A stretch of DNA of 15,985 nt from JBEKDJ01 sp050014415. Lineage in GTDB: Bacteria > Desulfobacterota > BSN033 > UBA1163. Within the stretch, counting starts at the first letter, position 1. The number at the start of each line of letters is the position of its first letter. Both the position numbers and the translations under genes were made by a program. Of the stretch, positions 1-7,397 are shown piece by piece. The DNA lies in NCBI GenBank assembly GCA_050014415.1, contig JBEKDJ010000091.1, positions 1-15,985 on the forward strand. The letters are read 5' to 3'. The notes under the pieces were generated by a model, which saw only the letters and a program-made list of their open reading frames with translations, did no database searches and was not told the DNA's origin.

Positions 1-596
1 CCAATTGCTTCACATCGTTGTGGGTTATCCCGAATCGCTCGAAGCGTATTCCCGAAGGGCGATTTCAAGATCAGGTACATGATGATTAAGGAGATGACAA
101 GGCTCAAAAGGATAAAGTAGTAAGTACTCTTTAAATTGGAAAGAAAAGATGGCATGGGGATGCCAGGGATGCCATCGTCCCCACCAGTAAAACTATACCA
201 TCGAAAAACAATGACCCAAATCAAAGACCCTAAAGAAATCTGAAGCATTCCAAAGTAGAGTCGAGTCAGCCGAATACAAAACCAGCCAATAACAAGACCG
301 ATGATAGCCGCCACAATGGGTCCGGCAATGAAACCCATCCACATGGGCAGCGAAGTTTTTTTCAGCATCAAGGCAAGGGTATAGGCCCCCACTCCATAAA
401 AAACCCCGTGATGAAATTGGAACATGCCGCCGTGGCCGACAACGAGATTAAGGCTCATGGCCAGTAGAGAGGTCACACAAATCAACGCAAGAATGTAAAC
501 ATAGAATCTTGGAGCGAAGAACGGTAAAAAGAACAGAGCTATAAGAAGAGCGATTATGGGGACAAACCATTTTGAATGAGTAACCTCTTTGAGCAA
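1..596 (-). CDS. livM: Branched-chain amino acid ABC transporter permease LivM (3' end outside window)
   Basis: My own translation of the minus strand gives an open frame from 596 to the window edge, about 198 residues. It is very hydrophobic with several membrane segments and carries features of the LivM inner-membrane permease family: an S-L-N-L-V-V-G-H-G-G-M stretch near residues 48-58, a G-V-G-A-Y-T segment, and a late L-R-A-I-R-D-N-P-Q-R motif, the cytoplasmic loop that docks the ATPase. The chosen start is TTG at 596-594. An in-frame TAA lies a short way upstream with no ATG between, and AAGGAGAG (610-603) sits at normal distance. It starts 40 bases after the livH stop, so the two are surely co-transcribed. 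The missing ATPase genes (livG, livF) would be expected beyond position 1. The transported substrate cannot be fixed from sequence and could be another small acid. Confidence 0.9.
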   Translation of the reverse strand, partial: MLKEVTHSKWFVPIIALLIALFFLPFFAPRFYVYILALICVTSLLAMSLNLVVGHGGMFQFHHGVFYGVGAYTLALMLKKTSLPMWMGFIAGPIVAAIIGLVIGWFCIRLTRLYFGMLQISLGSLIWVIVFRWYSFTGGDDGIPGIPMPSFLSNLKSTYYFILLSLVISLIIMYLILKSPFGNTLRAIRDNPQRCEAI

Positions 597-602
597 TTTC
601 TG

Positions 603-610
603 CTCTCCTT
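603..610 (-). promoter_or_regulatory. Ribosome binding site deciding the TTG start of livM
   Basis: AAGGAGAG on the minus strand lies seven bases before TTG 596. No in-frame ATG exists between the upstream stop and this TTG, and the next ATG in frame would remove the first membrane segment. Confidence 0.7.
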
Positions 611-636
611 TATCCCGCCTATCTTAGGTGCGGGGT

Positions 637-1512
637 TTACCACACGGATTTAAGCAACCCTTGAGGCCGCAGGAGCAGCACGATCACCACCGCCATATAT
701 GGGAAAACAATAGCGAATTGAGGCCAGATCAATATACCAAGGGATTGTGTCACACCAAATATGAGAGAGCCAATGAGGGCCCCCCACATATTACCCAGCC
801 CCCCAATGGTCACAATAAGGAAAGCTTCAATGATAAGAGAATGATCCATTCCTAAGGTGATACTCGCTGTTGGAGCGACCAAGGCTCCACCTACCCCAGC
901 AAGGTAACAGCCAATCACGAATGCTACGGCAAACACCCAACTGACATTAATACCCAGAATCCCCACCATCTCTCTATCTACTGCCGCCGCACGGGAGATC
1001 TTTCCTACCTTCGTTTTATTCGTAAAGAGCCAAAGGGCAATAGCTACAAGGGGACCTATGATGATAAGAAACAGATTGTAGCGGGGCAAGGATGCACCCA
1101 ATAACGAGACGGTGCCCTTGAGTAGAGTGGGTGCTGAAACCGATCTATATTCTGCGCCCCAAACGATCTTGACCAGATCACCCAGGATGAGCGATATGGC
1201 AAAGGTAAACAAAAGCAGCATCAGGTGCTCTCTTTGATAGAGGTGACAAAACAGTGCTCGCTCTGCGATCAAGCTTACTAGAGCTACCAATAAAGGAGCG
1301 ACGATTAAAGCAATCCAAAAACCAGTAGATCCAGCAATAAATTTTGTAAGGGTGAAGGTTGCAAAAGCTCCGATCATGTAGAGCGAGCCATGCGCAATAT
1401 TTGGAACCCGTAGCACCCCCAGAACAAAACTTAATCCAGCGCAAACGATGAACAAGATCATCGCCCGGCTGAGGCCCACTAAAAATTGACTACTCAATGC
1501 TAAAAAATCCAT
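637..1512 (-). CDS. livH: Branched-chain amino acid ABC transporter permease LivH
   Basis: A 291-residue, strongly hydrophobic protein with about eight membrane segments, the usual LivH length. Family marks are the early G-L-S-F-V-L-G-V-L-R-V-P-N-I-A-H-G-S stretch (around residues 26-43), the A-A-A-V-D-R-E-M-V-G-I-L-G-I-N loop (around 174-188) corresponding to the cytoplasmic coupling loop, the I-G-G-L-G-N-M-W-G-A segment, and the L-L-L-R-P-Q-G-L end. It would form the inner-membrane channel with LivM. It follows livK by 69 bases. The only visible ribosome site is AAAGGAAA (1529-1522), rather far from the ATG, so translation may be modest or partly coupled. Family assignment is firm. Substrate specificity is not visible. 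Confidence 0.94.
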   Translation of the reverse strand: MDFLALSSQFLVGLSRAMILFIVCAGLSFVLGVLRVPNIAHGSLYMIGAFATFTLTKFIAGSTGFWIALIVAPLLVALVSLIAERALFCHLYQREHLMLLLFTFAISLILGDLVKIVWGAEYRSVSAPTLLKGTVSLLGASLPRYNLFLIIIGPLVAIALWLFTNKTKVGKISRAAAVDREMVGILGINVSWVFAVAFVIGCYLAGVGGALVAPTASITLGMDHSLIIEAFLIVTIGGLGNMWGALIGSLIFGVTQSLGILIWPQFAIVFPYMAVVIVLLLRPQGLLKSVW

Positions 1513-1581
1513 TGGCAGCGATTTCCTTTATCCACCGGAGTAAGAGCCCGTGAAGATGGCTTCCATTCTGATTTGAGATGA

Positions 1582-2808
1582 TTACTTTGCCCGCGCCTTC
1601 ATGATTTCTTCACAACTAGGCATAACATCTTTGCCCGTCAAGGTGACGATACCACCCGAAATGAGGAAGTCATATTGAGGCACTTTTTTGGTTACACCAA
1701 GGTACATAGGCAAAACAGCTTGATGGTCACAGGCCCTCATCTCTATTTTACCTCCGGGGCTATTTATCACCATGCCTTCCAATGCATTAATAAGCTTTTC
1801 TTTGTCTATAGAACCTGCCTTTTTAAAAGCCTCGGCTATGAAATGAGCAGTGATATAGGCATGGAAAGCGGGAAACCCGGGAGGAGCTCCATAGGCATCC
1901 TGAAAGGCCTTGACAAATGCCTGATTAGCAGGGGTATCGGGATAATAAAAATGATAGTCCATGGTACCCATCACACCTTCAGGGGCTTCGAGGCCGAGGG
2001 GCTTAAGAACAGCGTGGTCTGTGGCGGTGTGCATAAAAACTGCAATCTTTTCATGAATCCCTGTGATCTTACATGCCTTCAAGGAATTGGTCATCGTTGC
2101 TCCACCCCCACAAACAACAAAGGCATCCGGTTTGGCGGCCATAATGGATGTGTAATATGGGACGAGGTCAGGTTCACCCGTCTTCCACCACGTCTCTCCG
2201 ATTTTCTCAACGGTTGGTTTGAGTGCCTTTAGATTACGCCAGGTTGCATCCGCAATGGCATGGCCATATTCATAATCATCCCCGGCAATCCAATATTTGA
2301 TATACTGCTTTTTCGACAAGGCCACTCCACCAACCTTACCAGCCATAGCCGAATTCTCACCTGTGGAGAAGACATACCGATGTCCTTTTTCACCCGTTAT
2401 TTTCTCACTCTTCGAAATCCAAACGATGAAGGGCACTTTCTCCCCTTTCACATAATCCGATATCGCCAAGGTTACAGAGCTACTAATTGTGCCAACAATG
2501 AGGTCTACATTTTCTCTCATCACCAGTTCCTTAGCCATGCTTAAACCAAGGTCTACCCTCCACTTGTCATCACGAATGGTAAATTCAATCTTCGATCCCA
2601 GAACACCTTTCTTGTTAATTTCACCTAAAGCAAGCTTGAAGCCATTTAAGGCATCATTGGCAAAAACTGCAGGGGGTCCAGCGTAGGTATCAATCACCCC
2701 TACTTTAATTGGACGTTGGGCTTTAGCAACTGAAGGGAGAAAAAGGAGTGAGATAACAAAAAGATAAGTTGTGAATTTAAGAGCTTTGATGATCCCTCTT
2801 TGTTTCAT
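1582..2808 (-). CDS. livK: Periplasmic substrate-binding protein of the LivHM transporter (LivK-like)
   Basis: A 408-residue protein with a clear signal peptide: basic start, hydrophobic core L-F-V-I-S-L-L-F-L and an A-K-A cleavage site after residue 30. The mature part opens with I-K-V-G-V-I-D-T-Y-A-G and has the alternating pattern of the type I periplasmic binding fold (Peripla_BP_6), including L-A-L-G-E-I-N-K-K-G and the D-L-I-V-G-T-I-S-S-S hinge segment. Length is within the family range. Proteins of this class bind branched-chain amino acids, amides, aromatic acids or other small carboxylates, so the ligand is open. It is the first gene of the transport operon, with a strong ribosome site AGGAGGTG (2823-2816) and a candidate promoter at 2955-2927. 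The long upstream gap supports independent transcription. Confidence 0.93.
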   Translation of the reverse strand: MKQRGIIKALKFTTYLFVISLLFLPSVAKAQRPIKVGVIDTYAGPPAVFANDALNGFKLALGEINKKGVLGSKIEFTIRDDKWRVDLGLSMAKELVMRENVDLIVGTISSSVTLAISDYVKGEKVPFIVWISKSEKITGEKGHRYVFSTGENSAMAGKVGGVALSKKQYIKYWIAGDDYEYGHAIADATWRNLKALKPTVEKIGETWWKTGEPDLVPYYTSIMAAKPDAFVVCGGGATMTNSLKACKITGIHEKIAVFMHTATDHAVLKPLGLEAPEGVMGTMDYHFYYPDTPANQAFVKAFQDAYGAPPGFPAFHAYITAHFIAEAFKKAGSIDKEKLINALEGMVINSPGGKIEMRACDHQAVLPMYLGVTKKVPQYDFLISGGIVTLTGKDVMPSCEEIMKARAK

Positions 2809-2815
2809 TTTGTTT

Positions 2816-2886
2816 CACCTCCTAAATGGTTTTGCGCATTTCATTCCAGACCTCTGTTTTTGATTCCCTCCTGATCACCTCCTCTC
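2816..2886 (-). promoter_or_regulatory. livK leader with three tandem Shine-Dalgarno-like sites and two tiny overlapping frames
   Basis: Three purine-rich sites follow one another: GAGAGGAGGTGATC (2886-2873), which contains the ten-base GGAGGTGATC fully complementary to the usual 16S rRNA 3' end, AGGAGGG (2872-2866), and AGGAGGTG (2823-2816) just before the livK ATG. Two minute frames end in the last site: GTG 2878 to TAG 2822 (18 codons) and ATG 2844 to TGA 2815 (9 codons, M-K-C-A-K-P-F-R-R). The last site is the real livK ribosome site. Whether the others act as leader peptides or ribosome standby sites is inference. Confidence 0.4.
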
Positions 2887-2926
2887 TATGCCTAAAAACT
2901 TGTTCCTCTCTTAATGAAGATGCCTT

Positions 2927-2955
2927 ATATTTTCAAAACCACTAGAACTTGTCAA
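2927..2955 (-). promoter_or_regulatory. Candidate sigma-70-type promoter for livKHM
   Basis: Minus strand TTGACA (2955-2950), a perfect -35 box, is followed after 17 bases by AAATAT (2932-2927), which keeps the important second A and final T of the -10 box. Transcription would begin near 2920, giving a leader of about 110 bases before livK. The -10 match is only partial. Confidence 0.45.
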
Positions 2956-2979
2956 GCCTAAATTGAATGAGAGGGCAAT

Positions 2980-2992
2980 GCTTCACTGAAGC
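2980..2992. promoter_or_regulatory. Perfect 6-1-6 dyad upstream of the livK promoter, possible operator
   Basis: GCTTCA-C-TGAAGC is a perfect inverted repeat centred at 2986, about 31 bases upstream of the candidate -35 box. Position and symmetry fit a dimeric regulator site. A short dyad of this size can also occur by chance and no second copy was noticed in the window. Confidence 0.25.
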
Positions 2993-3286
2993 GTGGGTGA
3001 AATCCGGTGATCGAGCACGAATGTCTCCGAAAATCTTATCACGCGGACGATCTGAATTTATGGTTGGCAAGGGGAACTTCCTCTAACACAAGCATAGTCC
3101 TTCCGCCCGTTCAGGACATTCATGTGGTCAAGGGACAAGCTGAGGTTTCCGGTATAAGGTTTTCTCAGACATCCCCGCCCGAGAGGTTCCGCTCGCAGGC
3201 CGAAACTCACTGGCAATGTGATTTTGCTTGGTACAGTGCTCGGATGCTTTGCATTTCTTGTATAGGCGCAATGGGGCACGTTCCGG

Positions 3287-4108
3287 TTAGGGGGCGGAAG
3301 GCTTTTTCTTCATCATCTCGGCAATCAGATCAATGAACCCCACCGGGTGAAAACCTGTCATTCCCCCATCCGCAACAATGGTCGCCCCATTGATATAGGT
3401 AGATTCCTCGGAAGCCAAGAATAACGCAACCTTCACAATCTCTTCAGGACTCGCCAGCCTTTTCATAGGAACCTGTTGTGTCAAACCAGAGACGAGAATC
3501 TCTTTGTTGAGGATAGGTGTGTTCATACCCCCCGCAACAAACCCCGGAGCAATGGCGTTGACCCAGATGTTGTATCGGCTCCATTCATAGGCAAGAATTC
3601 GAGTGAGTACCATCACCCCGGCCTTACTCACACAATAGGGTAAGAAGCCTTGCTCGCCAAGGACCCCAGCAGCAGAAGAAATATTGATGATCTTGCCTCC
3701 TCCTTGCTGTATCATCTTTTTTCCAGCAGCTTGGCAGCAAAGAAACACACCTTTTAAATTCACATCAAGCACTTGATCCCAACCTTCTTCCTTGATTTTT
3801 TCCGCTTCCAGGATGAAAGGATTGATCCCAGCATTATTCACCAATATATCGATCTTTTTAAAAGACTGGGCAGCCTCTTCTACCATCCTGCTTACCTCTT
3901 GACCTATTGAGACATCCGCACTTATGGCCATGGATCGCACTGAGAGATCCTCCATCTCTTTAGCCACTGCCTTTGCTTTCTCCAAATTTCTTCCGTTGAT
4001 AACGACATCCGCCCTCTCTTTCGCAAATCCGATCGCGAACTCTCTTCCAAGGCCTCTCGTAGACCCAGTGATCAGTACGACCTTTCCTTCTAATCGTCGA
4101 GTAGACAT
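3287..4108 (-). CDS. Short-chain dehydrogenase/reductase (classical SDR, FabG-like)
   Basis: A 273-residue classical SDR. Visible motifs are T-G-S-T-R-G-L-G at 14-21 (TGxxxGxG nucleotide binding), N-N-A-G at 91-94, N117, S144, and Y158-x3-K162 forming the Asn-Ser-Tyr-Lys catalytic set. R18 inside the glycine motif and R40 after the second strand favour NADP(H). The end G-A-T-I-V-A-D-G-G-M is the usual substrate-domain closing motif, followed by an extra tail of about 20 residues. It would oxidise or reduce a hydroxyl/keto group, possibly of a hydroxyacyl-CoA, in the cytosol. Ribosome site GGGAGG (4123-4118) supports the ATG at 4108. A gap of 363 bases separates it from the flavoprotein upstream, so it may have its own promoter. 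Substrate is unknown. Confidence 0.92.
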   Translation of the reverse strand: MSTRRLEGKVVLITGSTRGLGREFAIGFAKERADVVINGRNLEKAKAVAKEMEDLSVRSMAISADVSIGQEVSRMVEEAAQSFKKIDILVNNAGINPFILEAEKIKEEGWDQVLDVNLKGVFLCCQAAGKKMIQQGGGKIINISSAAGVLGEQGFLPYCVSKAGVMVLTRILAYEWSRYNIWVNAIAPGFVAGGMNTPILNKEILVSGLTQQVPMKRLASPEEIVKVALFLASEESTYINGATIVADGGMTGFHPVGFIDLIAEMMKKKPSAP

Positions 4109-4471
4109 CTTTTATAGCCTCCCTTTCCAATTACTGAATGCTCCTTAAAGGACTGAATGTGCGGATTTTCCGGATTCGCATCTAAAGATAGGTAAATCCT
4201 ACCACATCTTCTTTAATAAACTCCAGTAAGGCCTGTACGTCTTCCGGTCTCGATTCACCTCGTACCTCAGCTTAGAGGCGGTCATTCCTCATCGACCACC
4301 CTGCCTTATGGCACCGACCTGGCTGCTTGAGGAGAGAGAATTTATGATTGGGGCCTCTATGGAACTACCAGCACAATCAGATAGGACAGGTAAACCGAGC
4401 GAGTTGCTCGAAACGAATCCTTCAGGCTGGGGACCGGATATGGCCTGTCCCGGCCTGCCGGAATGGTCCTC
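4109..4471. other. 363-base intergenic region upstream of the SDR gene
   Basis: No complete gene. The only protein-like stretch is the 29-codon relic at 4182-4271 described separately. Frames shadowing 4308-4471 on either strand lack ribosome sites and motifs. No obvious promoter or T-run terminator was found by eye. Confidence 0.45.
4182..4271 (-). pseudogene. Possible relic of a gene 3' end (29 codons, no start)
   Basis: Between an in-frame TAA at 4274-4272 and TAG at 4184-4182, the minus strand reads a peptide containing E-S-R-P-E-D-V-Q-A-L-L-E-F-I-K-E-D-V-V. It is charged and helix-forming, like a genuine protein C-terminus, with no start codon or ribosome site. It may be the tail of a deleted gene, but 29 codons can be open by chance and I do not recognise the family. 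Confidence 0.2.
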
Positions 4472-5923
4472 TCACTTGTTGGACCTTGCGTACTCGGCTG
4501 CATTCTCCCCTGCAATCCTGCCTGTGTTGATGGCGAATCCCATGGTATTACCCGGGAGGACAAAAACATAACTGTCTCCGTATATATTACAGGCGTCCGT
4601 CCCAGCAGCATAGAGTGCTGGGATCTTCTTCCAGTCCTTGTTCAGCACCTCTGTTCTATTGTTGATCTTGATTCCTCCGAGACTGCCATAGGCTCCTGGC
4701 AGAAATCTTCCCGCATAGAACTTAGGTGTTTTGATCGGTCTGAGAAGGTCGTATCTCTTGTTAAAGATGGCATCATGCCCTTTCTCGCAGAAGCCGTTAT
4801 ATTGCTCTATAGTCGTCTTCAGTCCATCCGGGTCAATCCCTGTCTTGGCAGCCAACTCTTCCAGGGAATCCGCGATAAACACCTCTTTAAACCCTTTATC
4901 CAGGTGGCCTTGAAGAAGGGCGTCGAAATTATCGGCTTTTGTGAAAGGGAAGACCACGCTCACCTGATCGAACCCTACTGTCTCCATACGTTTTTTAATG
5001 GCTTCATCGAAGATGAGGAAGGCCGTCCTATTTTTCTGCCTGGCAATGGCATTTCCTGTAAAAGTGGTGTTTGGCATGATTTCTTCATTGATAAAACGTT
5101 CCCCTAGAAGGTTGACCATTAGGTGGGACTGGCGAAATGTCTCGCCGAGGGCAGGATCAAATTCGCCTGGCATCATGTATATCAGCTCCATACTCATTTC
5201 AGTCGGAGCTGCACCTACTTCCCATGCCATTCTAATGCCATCCCCATCGACACCGGGGATTCTGAAAGAGGCGAGATCTTTTCCCCAATCATACCCGGTA
5301 TATTTCTTAATCATTTCTAAGTTGTTGCCGAATCCACCGGTAGCGATAATCACTGCCTTGGCATTTGCCTGAACGGGCTCTCCGGATCTGTCTTCTGCCA
5401 TGACGCCCATAATTCGGTCCCTATCCTTAAGAATTTTTTTGACTGGTGTTTGAAGAAGTATCTTGGCCCCCATTTCTTTCGCCCTGTCCGTCAGGGTCTT
5501 CATCATGGCTCCCGCAGCCATAGGGCCAGGCTGACCGACTGCCGGTTTTACGAGATGCCAGGTGAAATTACCCCCAGGGAAATAGGTGGCAGGCTCAACA
5601 AATTCAACTCCAAGTTTCTCCAGCCAGTCGATGGTGGTAGCTGCCTTATCGATGTAGGCTCTAACGAGCTGGGCGTCAACACGCCAGTGGGTGTAATCCA
5701 TAAAGATCTTAAAGGCTTCATCCTTGGTCGGTCCCATCTGTTTCATGCGCTGAAGCCTACTCTCTATGCCAAGAGGCCCCATTCCCATATTACCCGTGCC
5801 GCCTGTGGTGGACCCTTTTTCGAAAAGAATCACTCTGGCGCCGCTCTCCGCAGCAGCAATCGCCGCTGACAATCCAGCTGCACCACCTGCGATCACGATT
5901 ATATCAGCTTCTAATGTATTCAT
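4472..5923 (-). CDS. FAD-dependent oxidoreductase of the fumarate reductase/3-ketosteroid dehydrogenase flavoprotein type
   Basis: A 483-residue single-domain-set FAD_binding_2 protein. The N-terminal dinucleotide fold reads A-G-G-A-A-G at 12-17 (first Gly of GxGxxG is Ala) with E35 ending the second strand; A-T-G-G-F-G at 194-199, G-D-G-I at 227-230, G-E-R-F-I-N-E-E at 274-281 and the FAD-closing stretch G-N-T-M-G-F-A-I-N-T-G-R-I-A-G at 458-472 are all present. No haem motif, no signal peptide, so a soluble cytosolic enzyme needing a separate electron donor, perhaps the FMN reductase or the OYE-like protein encoded just upstream. Enzymes of this fold reduce or introduce a C=C bond next to a carbonyl. 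Ribosome site AAAGGAGA (5938-5931) supports ATG 5923. The gene begins 25 bases after a hydrolase remnant. The exact substrate is not predictable. Confidence 0.88.
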   Translation of the reverse strand: MNTLEADIIVIAGGAAGLSAAIAAAESGARVILFEKGSTTGGTGNMGMGPLGIESRLQRMKQMGPTKDEAFKIFMDYTHWRVDAQLVRAYIDKAATTIDWLEKLGVEFVEPATYFPGGNFTWHLVKPAVGQPGPMAAGAMMKTLTDRAKEMGAKILLQTPVKKILKDRDRIMGVMAEDRSGEPVQANAKAVIIATGGFGNNLEMIKKYTGYDWGKDLASFRIPGVDGDGIRMAWEVGAAPTEMSMELIYMMPGEFDPALGETFRQSHLMVNLLGERFINEEIMPNTTFTGNAIARQKNRTAFLIFDEAIKKRMETVGFDQVSVVFPFTKADNFDALLQGHLDKGFKEVFIADSLEELAAKTGIDPDGLKTTIEQYNGFCEKGHDAIFNKRYDLLRPIKTPKFYAGRFLPGAYGSLGGIKINNRTEVLNKDWKKIPALYAAGTDACNIYGDSYVFVLPGNTMGFAINTGRIAGENAAEYARSNK

Positions 5924-5948
5924 TCACTTTTCTCCTTTCGTATATTGT

Positions 5949-6212
5949 TCAATAGATCGGAGGGATGACAGGTATCTGGAGGTACGAGTCATATTTACCC
6001 CCTGAGTGGATCACATGCTTACCCTTGTTGTTAAGCTCCCATGAGAAGGGCTCGAACCAGCCTTCACGAATGTAATGACCTGACAAGAGCACCTGCAGTT
6101 GCTGGCCTTTGTGCCATATCCTGCTGTGGGGCTGGATCTCAATATCCACAGGGACGATATTGCCGGGTTTCAGCTCCTCTTCCTTGCAGTGGGCCTCAAG
6201 GGTGGAAGGGCA
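5949..6212 (-). pseudogene. C-terminal fragment of a CocE/NonD-family hydrolase gene
   Basis: An open stretch encoding about 85 residues that matches residues 496-581 of the intact hydrolase at 9721-11490, including R-I-W-H-K-G-Q-Q-L-Q-V-L, G-W-F-E-P-F-S-W-E-L and G-G-K-Y-D-S-Y-L-Q. My hand alignment gives roughly nine of ten bases identical over some 220 bases. It lacks the whole alpha/beta-hydrolase domain with the catalytic Ser, so it cannot be an active enzyme. It stops at P-P-I-Y, eight residues short of the intact C-terminus, and runs into the ribosome site of the flavoprotein gene. An ATG at 6248 keeps the frame open through a repeat, but no ribosome site precedes it. Its upstream edge coincides with the repeat at 6213-6239. 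Confidence 0.85.
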
Positions 6213-6239
6213 CTGTACTCCCGCTTCCGCAGGAATAAC
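6213..6239 (-). repeat. Degenerate 27-base GTCATTCC...CCAG hairpin repeat at a gene breakpoint
   Basis: The minus strand at 6239-6213 reads GTTATTCCTGCGGAAGCG followed by GGAGTACAG. It has the layout of the widespread repeat GTCATTCC-GCGAAAGC-GGAATCCAG also seen complete at 13427-13453. Arms CCTGC/GCGGG are imperfect. Translated, it gives the well-known V-I-P-A-E-A-G-V-Q peptide. Homology to the hydrolase begins immediately after its last base. Confidence 0.65.
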
Positions 6240-6310
6240 AACCAACAAGGCAAGCCGCGAATGTACCCGCAGCGATTCAAGACCGGCGCTTGCTCAGTTT
6301 CGCCGCTCCG

Positions 6311-7282
6311 TTACTTTGCAGTCGCCGCTCGAGCAGGCCTGGAGTATGTCAAGTACGATTTGTATTTCTTGATCAACGCAGGGATCTCGGCCATCCGCGG
6401 GTCAGGCTTCAGTGCAACATCCCTCAGATCATCGCCATGGTGGAATTTGCCTGAAAGCAGAACGTGCGAAAGTGCTTTCGCCTCGTCGGTAACCTCCAGC
6501 TCATAATCGTCGCCTTTAGTTTTCAAGGTCCCCTTCACACCGCAGACAGCACAAGTCACCAGCTCAGTTGTCTTGCCGAGCTCCAGTACATTTGAATGGC
6601 ATACGGGACATCTGCCGGGATCACCTATGTACTTTGCCTCTTCAATCGGTTTCTTTAAGGTCTCGGCTACGTGACGCCCGGACCTTCTCGCTCTCTCCAG
6701 CATTTCCGGCTTCAATACTACTATGGCGGGTAAAGCGGTCCAGTTGAACACATGCTGATCAACAACCGTCATGTTCATCGGAAGAGCGAATATCTGCAGC
6801 ATGGGAAGCGCCAGAGTCGTCCAGTCGCTGCCTCCGACGGCAAAAAGCGATGCCACTCTCGGTTTGAACGACCTCTCGTCCGGCCCTTTGCCTTTGGTAA
6901 TGCCTTTCTCCTCCCTGATCTTCTTCGCAATTATTCTGAATGCCAGATCATGGGACGGCCCCATCCTGTCATTCAGGATCTTCAGCAAACCCTGTGGGGC
7001 CTTCTCATAAACGGGGGAACCCAGGATCAGCCCGTCGCAGTCAAGGATTTTGTCATCTATGAACTTGAAATCGTCATTCTTGATTACGCACTCCCCTGAG
7101 CCGGCTTTTTCGAAAAGATCGATCACGCAGGAGTTGCACCCCGTGCACGGCCTGATATTGAGGTCCATCAGACGCACGATCTCCACCTCTGCACCCATCT
7201 CTTCCGCGCCCATAAGCGCTTCTTTGACGAGTATCTCCGTGTTGCTCATCTTCCTGCCGCAGGTCAGTCCAAGAACCTTCAT
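6311..7282 (-). CDS. Flavodoxin-fold NADPH-dependent FMN reductase with C-terminal zinc ribbon
   Basis: A 323-residue protein when started at ATG 7282, which has a perfect AAGGAGGT (7296-7289). The frame stays open 91 codons further upstream, but that part is the hydrolase remnant. Residues 1-about 190 form a flavodoxin-like domain (PF03358 type): L-G-L-T-C-G-R-K-M-S-N-T at 4-15 is the FMN-phosphate loop, and G-S-P-V-Y at 88-92 lies by the flavin ring. Cysteines 46, 49, 52 and 65 (C-x2-C-x2-C-x12-C) recall iron-sulfur flavoproteins, so a 4Fe-4S centre is possible but also many non-cluster members carry C-x2-C here. Residues 225-247 form C-x2-C-x15-C-x2-C, a zinc ribbon or rubredoxin-like knuckle. 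It likely shuttles electrons to the neighbouring flavoproteins. A broken paralogue sits at 15145-15985. Confidence 0.87.
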   Translation of the reverse strand: MKVLGLTCGRKMSNTEILVKEALMGAEEMGAEVEIVRLMDLNIRPCTGCNSCVIDLFEKAGSGECVIKNDDFKFIDDKILDCDGLILGSPVYEKAPQGLLKILNDRMGPSHDLAFRIIAKKIREEKGITKGKGPDERSFKPRVASLFAVGGSDWTTLALPMLQIFALPMNMTVVDQHVFNWTALPAIVVLKPEMLERARRSGRHVAETLKKPIEEAKYIGDPGRCPVCHSNVLELGKTTELVTCAVCGVKGTLKTKGDDYELEVTDEAKALSHVLLSGKFHHGDDLRDVALKPDPRMAEIPALIKKYKSYLTYSRPARAATAK

Positions 7283-7288
7283 GTTTGT

Positions 7289-7296
7289 ACCTCCTT
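7289..7296 (-). promoter_or_regulatory. Ribosome binding site fixing the FMN reductase start at 7282
   Basis: AAGGAGGT on the minus strand ends six bases before ATG 7282. The longer in-frame start at 7555 lies inside hydrolase-derived sequence and has no such site. Confidence 0.8.
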
Positions 7297-7397
7297 TTGT
7301 ATTGAATCTAACTCGTTCATCCCTCTTTTGCGTATGCCGCTCCATTCTCGCGGCTATGCTTACTTCTGCACCTCCATTCCAGCCTGTCTCGCCCTTG

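Larger units (their letters stand above)
2809..3286. other. 478-base intergenic region between the SDR gene and livK
   Basis: It holds the livK leader, promoter and dyad described separately in 2816-2992. In the remaining 3000-3286 I see no convincing gene. Two overlapping frames of 109 codons (plus) and 73 codons (minus) are open, but neither has a ribosome site or a recognisable motif, and their make-up (rich in Ser, Arg, Pro, Cys) looks like chance translation. No terminator with a T-run after the SDR stop was seen. Confidence 0.5.

Noticed and set aside
2967..3086. 39-codon plus-strand frame starting M-R-G-Q-C-F-T-E-A-W
   Set aside because: Looks mildly protein-like, but has no ribosome site, runs against all genes and overlaps the livK promoter and dyad.
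3058..3279. 73-codon minus-strand frame downstream of the SDR gene
   Set aside because: Same direction as the genes, but no ribosome site and no recognisable protein character.
3007..3336. 109-codon plus-strand frame between the SDR gene and livK
   Set aside because: No ribosome site, no motif, overlaps the real SDR 3' end on the other strand, and composition is like chance translation.
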